The notes beneath the pieces were generated by a model. It was not told where the DNA came from, did not search any database, and worked only from the letters and a program-made list of their open reading frames with translations. A stretch of 64,000 nucleotides of DNA from Pseudomonas sp. GOM6 (GTDB lineage: Bacteria; Pseudomonadota; Gammaproteobacteria; Pseudomonadales; Pseudomonadaceae), in contig NZ_JARPUS010000004.1 in the NCBI RefSeq assembly GCF_029537485.1, positions 62,001 through 126,000 on the forward strand. The letters are read 5' to 3'. Position numbers and translations under genes: made by a program. Each line of letters begins with the position of its first letter. The first letter of the stretch is position 1. Shown here piece by piece: positions 61,758 to 64,000 of this stretch.

Positions 61758-62237
61758 TCAGGCGGTGTCGCGCAGGCGTAGATGCAGCAGTGGAAAGGGT
61801 CGGTCGGCGCCGTCCAGCGGCGAGCGGCCGATCTGCTCGAAGCCCAGGGCGAGGTAGAAGGCTACGGCGCCAGGGTTCTGTTCATTGACGTCGACCCGGC
61901 GCACGCCTTGATGGGCGATTACATGCTTGAGCAGCAGCTTGCCGACGCCCTGACCGTGATGGGCCGGATCAACGAAGAGCATCTCCAGGCGGTCCTCGGC
62001 GGTGCCGGCGAACCCCAGAATCTGCCCGCGCTCATCGCGCAGGCAGATCAGTCGCACCAGGTCGAAGTACTGCCGGGCGAGCATCCGCCGGTAGAACTGG
62101 ATGTCGTCCTCGGCGAGGAAGTGGTGGGTGGCGCGTACTGCCGCCTCCCACACGTCCAGCAGGTGCGGCCGGTCCGTGCCGTCCACCGCGCCCAGGTGCC
62201 AGGCGCCGTTACGGCGCCAGTGGAACAGCTCGGTCAT
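61758..62237 (-). CDS. GNAT-family acetyltransferase
   Basis: A 159-aa N-acetyltransferase. Acetyl-CoA motif A is LEMLFVDPAHHGQGVGKLLLKHVI; motif B region ends in NPGAVAFYLALGFEQIGRS. Substrate unknown. Its ATG overlaps the stop of the alcohol dehydrogenase gene by 4 bases (ATGA), so the two are coupled. Confidence 0.92.
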   Translation of the reverse strand: MTELFHWRRNGAWHLGAVDGTDRPHLLDVWEAAVRATHHFLAEDDIQFYRRMLARQYFDLVRLICLRDERGQILGFAGTAEDRLEMLFVDPAHHGQGVGKLLLKHVIAHQGVRRVDVNEQNPGAVAFYLALGFEQIGRSPLDGADRPFPLLHLRLRDTA

Positions 62238-63259
62238 CGACTGGCGTCCAGCACCACCCGGTAGCGCGCCTTGCCTGCACGCAGGTGATCAAGTGCTTCA
62301 TTTACCTGGCTCATGGCGAACTGTTCGACCTGCGGCAGGATCTGGTGACGGGCGCAGAACTCGAGCATGGTCGCCATGGTTTTCGGCGAGCCCACCGGCG
62401 AGCCGGACAGGCTCTTCTGCTGCGGGATCAGGCTGAACACATGGGTGGGAATGGCGCTCGGCACGATGCCGACGAAGTGCAGCCGGCCCTTGCCGCGCAG
62501 GGTGGCGAGCAGGGCGTTCCAGTCCAGGTCGGCGCTGGCGGTGACCAGCAGGAAGTCCAGGGTGCCGGCGATGGCCTTCATCGCCGCGCTGTCGGTGGAG
62601 GCCACAACCTTGTGCGCGCCCAGACGCTTGGCCTCGTCCTGCTTGCTTAGCGAGGAAGTGAAGGCGGTGACGTCGCAGCCCCAGGCATTGAGAAAGCGCA
62701 GGGCCAGGTGGCCGAGGCCGCCGATGCCGACTACGCCGACGCGGTCGGTGGGTTTGACGTCGAATTCCAGCAGCGGGCTGAACACCGTGGAGCCGGCGCA
62801 GAACAGCGGGCCGACCAGTGCCGGGTCGAGCCCTTCCGGCAGCGGCACCGCCCAGGCCCAGTGCGAGCGCAGGCGATCGGCGAAGCCGCCGTGGCTGCCG
62901 ACGATGGTCGGTTTCACCGTACGGCAGAGGTTGTGCGAGCCTTCCATGCACGAGCCGCAGTGCATGCAACTGCCCTTGTACCAGCCGATGCCCACACGCT
63001 GGCCGAGCTTGAGGCCGCGCGCCTGTTCACCCACCCGCACTACGGTGCCGACCACTTCATGGCCGGGGATGAAGGGGTAGCGGGCATTGCCCCACTCGTT
63101 GTCGATCATCGACTGGTCGGAGTGGCAGATGCCACAGTACTCAACAGCCACTTCGACTTCCTCGGCGCCCAGCGGGCCCGGGTCGTAGCTGAAACGCTCC
63201 AGCGGCGCACCGGCTGCGGTGGCGGCCCAGCCGGTAAAAGTGGCGACTTCGTTACTCAT
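62234..63259 (-). CDS. Zinc-dependent alcohol dehydrogenase (YahK/CAD type)
   Basis: A 341-aa medium-chain dehydrogenase. ATG 63259 (MSNEVATFTGWAATAAG). Catalytic zinc ligands in CGICHSD and GHE, structural zinc in CMHCGSCMEGSHNLC, and the Rossmann motif GIGGLGHLA. YahK-type enzymes reduce aldehydes with NADPH; substrate range is broad. First of a two-gene unit with the GNAT gene. Confidence 0.94.
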   Translation of the reverse strand: MSNEVATFTGWAATAAGAPLERFSYDPGPLGAEEVEVAVEYCGICHSDQSMIDNEWGNARYPFIPGHEVVGTVVRVGEQARGLKLGQRVGIGWYKGSCMHCGSCMEGSHNLCRTVKPTIVGSHGGFADRLRSHWAWAVPLPEGLDPALVGPLFCAGSTVFSPLLEFDVKPTDRVGVVGIGGLGHLALRFLNAWGCDVTAFTSSLSKQDEAKRLGAHKVVASTDSAAMKAIAGTLDFLLVTASADLDWNALLATLRGKGRLHFVGIVPSAIPTHVFSLIPQQKSLSGSPVGSPKTMATMLEFCARHQILPQVEQFAMSQVNEALDHLRAGKARYRVVLDASR

Positions 63260-63388
63260 GACGCGTCCTCGTGACTGATGATTCGACCGGAGCAGCTTAG
63301 CTGTCGCGAGGCCGTCTGCGTGCATCATCAGCGCGGCTGATAGTGCTCGGTTAAACTGCCGGCCTGTTCACTGCTTCCGGTCATTAGC

Positions 63389-64000
63389 ATGCCGCGTCCA
63401 CCTCGCCCCTCCGCCACTCGCCGTCCCGCACCCCGCCGGGTGGCCAAGGCACCGCCGGCCGAGCCGCGGCTGATCATGCTCAACAAGCCCTTCGACGTGT
63501 TGACCCAGTTCAATGACGAGCAGGGCCGTGCCACCCTCAAGGACTTCGTGGATGTGCCCGGTGTGTATCCGGCCGGGCGCCTCGATCGCGACAGCGAGGG
63601 CCTGTTGCTGCTGACCAACGACGGGCGCCTGCAGGCGCGGATCGCCGATCCCAAGCACAAACTGGCCAAGACCTACTGGGTGCAGGTGGAGGGCGAGCCG
63701 AGCGAGGAACAGCTGCGCCAGCTGCGTGAGGGTGTTCAGCTCAACGATGGCCCGACCTTGCCGGCCGAGGCGCGCCAGCTGGCAGAGCCGCAACTGTGGG
63801 AGAGGAATCCGCCGGTGCGATTTCGCAAGAGCGTACCGACCGCCTGGCTGGAGCTGGTGATCCGCGAGGGGCGCAACCGCCAGGTGCGGCGTATGACCGC
63901 TGCCGTTGGCCTGCCGACGCTCAGGCTGGTGCGGGTACGCATCGGCCCCTGGAGTCTGGACGGGTTGCAACCGGGGCAGTGGCGCGAGCTGGAGCCGCAG
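63389..64000 (+). CDS. rluE: RluE-type 23S rRNA pseudouridine synthase, 3' end beyond window
   Basis: 204 codons from ATG 63389 to the window edge, still open. A basic Pro/Arg-rich leader of about 26 residues, then [33 protein letters not shown] with catalytic Asp66, [10 protein letters not shown] and [24 protein letters not shown]. This is the RsuA/RluB/E group. RluE modifies U2457 in E. coli; the symbol is by best fit and RluB/RsuA are less likely given the lack of an S4 domain. The last residues and stop are missing. Confidence 0.88.
   Translation, partial: MPRPPRPSATRRPAPRRVAKAPPAEPRLIMLNKPFDVLTQFNDEQGRATLKDFVDVPGVYPAGRLDRDSEGLLLLTNDGRLQARIADPKHKLAKTYWVQVEGEPSEEQLRQLREGVQLNDGPTLPAEARQLAEPQLWERNPPVRFRKSVPTAWLELVIREGRNRQVRRMTAAVGLPTLRLVRVRIGPWSLDGLQPGQWRELEPQ

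Overview
The window reads as the chromosome of a GC-rich Pseudomonas (sensu lato). The evidence is the ssrA tag ANDDNYALAA, a Fur without the second Cys of the usual CxxC, and a gene order that, from memory, matches two blocks of P. aeruginosa: roughly PA4738-PA4772 (window 4.4-42.1 kb) and PA3968-PA3978 (window 48.5-64 kb). Species cannot be fixed from the sequence alone; a mendocina/oleovorans-type organism is only a guess. Nearly everything is core housekeeping. The only clear mobile-element signal is at the extreme left.

Layout. 0-1 kb: the start of a probable integrase beside the 3' end of ssrA (tmRNA), the boundary of an element lying mostly outside the window. 1.2-4.4 kb: a dCache/PAS hybrid histidine kinase and a small exported protein. 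4.5-10.1 kb: lactate use (lldP-lldD-dld, with lldR divergent and its operator between). 10.1-14.3 kb: smpB, ratA-rnfH, bamE, fur, recN. 14.4-24.7 kb: heat-shock genes grpE-dnaK-dnaJ with two clear sigma-32 promoters, then dapB, carA-carB behind an attenuator-like leader, greA and a small membrane protein. 24.7-31 kb: yhbY, ftsH, folP, glmM, tpiA, secG and tRNA-Leu(GAG); the slot where rlmE (ftsJ) is expected before ftsH holds 476 non-coding bases. 31-39.8 kb: the transcription/translation cluster rimP-nusA-infB-rbfA-truB-rpsO-pnp, behind a near-consensus promoter and tandem terminators. 39.9-42.1 kb: a zinc-ribbon membrane protein and a BON/CsbD stress pair with a textbook sigma-54 promoter.

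42.2-48.5 kb: envelope-flavoured genes on the minus strand (rhomboid protease, two DUF2845 paralogues, a DUF748/AsmA-like protein, an RlmI-type methyltransferase). 48.5-54.6 kb: a Sel1 protein, hemL, thiE-thiD and a divergent ladS-type hybrid kinase. 54.7-57 kb: a TetR regulator with two operator-like palindromes at its own start, followed after 1 bp by an AidB-type acyl-CoA dehydrogenase. 57.1-64 kb: a DUF1275 protein, an MFS transporter, an exported protein, amn, a GNAT-alcohol dehydrogenase pair and the 5' part of a RluE-type pseudouridine synthase.

I did not find a CRISPR array, insertion sequence, defence island, secondary-metabolite cluster or anything I would call a new system. The best leads are regulatory: the carAB leader ORF that runs through its terminator, the rimP-nusA leader, the BON/CsbD sigma-54 region, the missing rlmE and the island boundary at ssrA.
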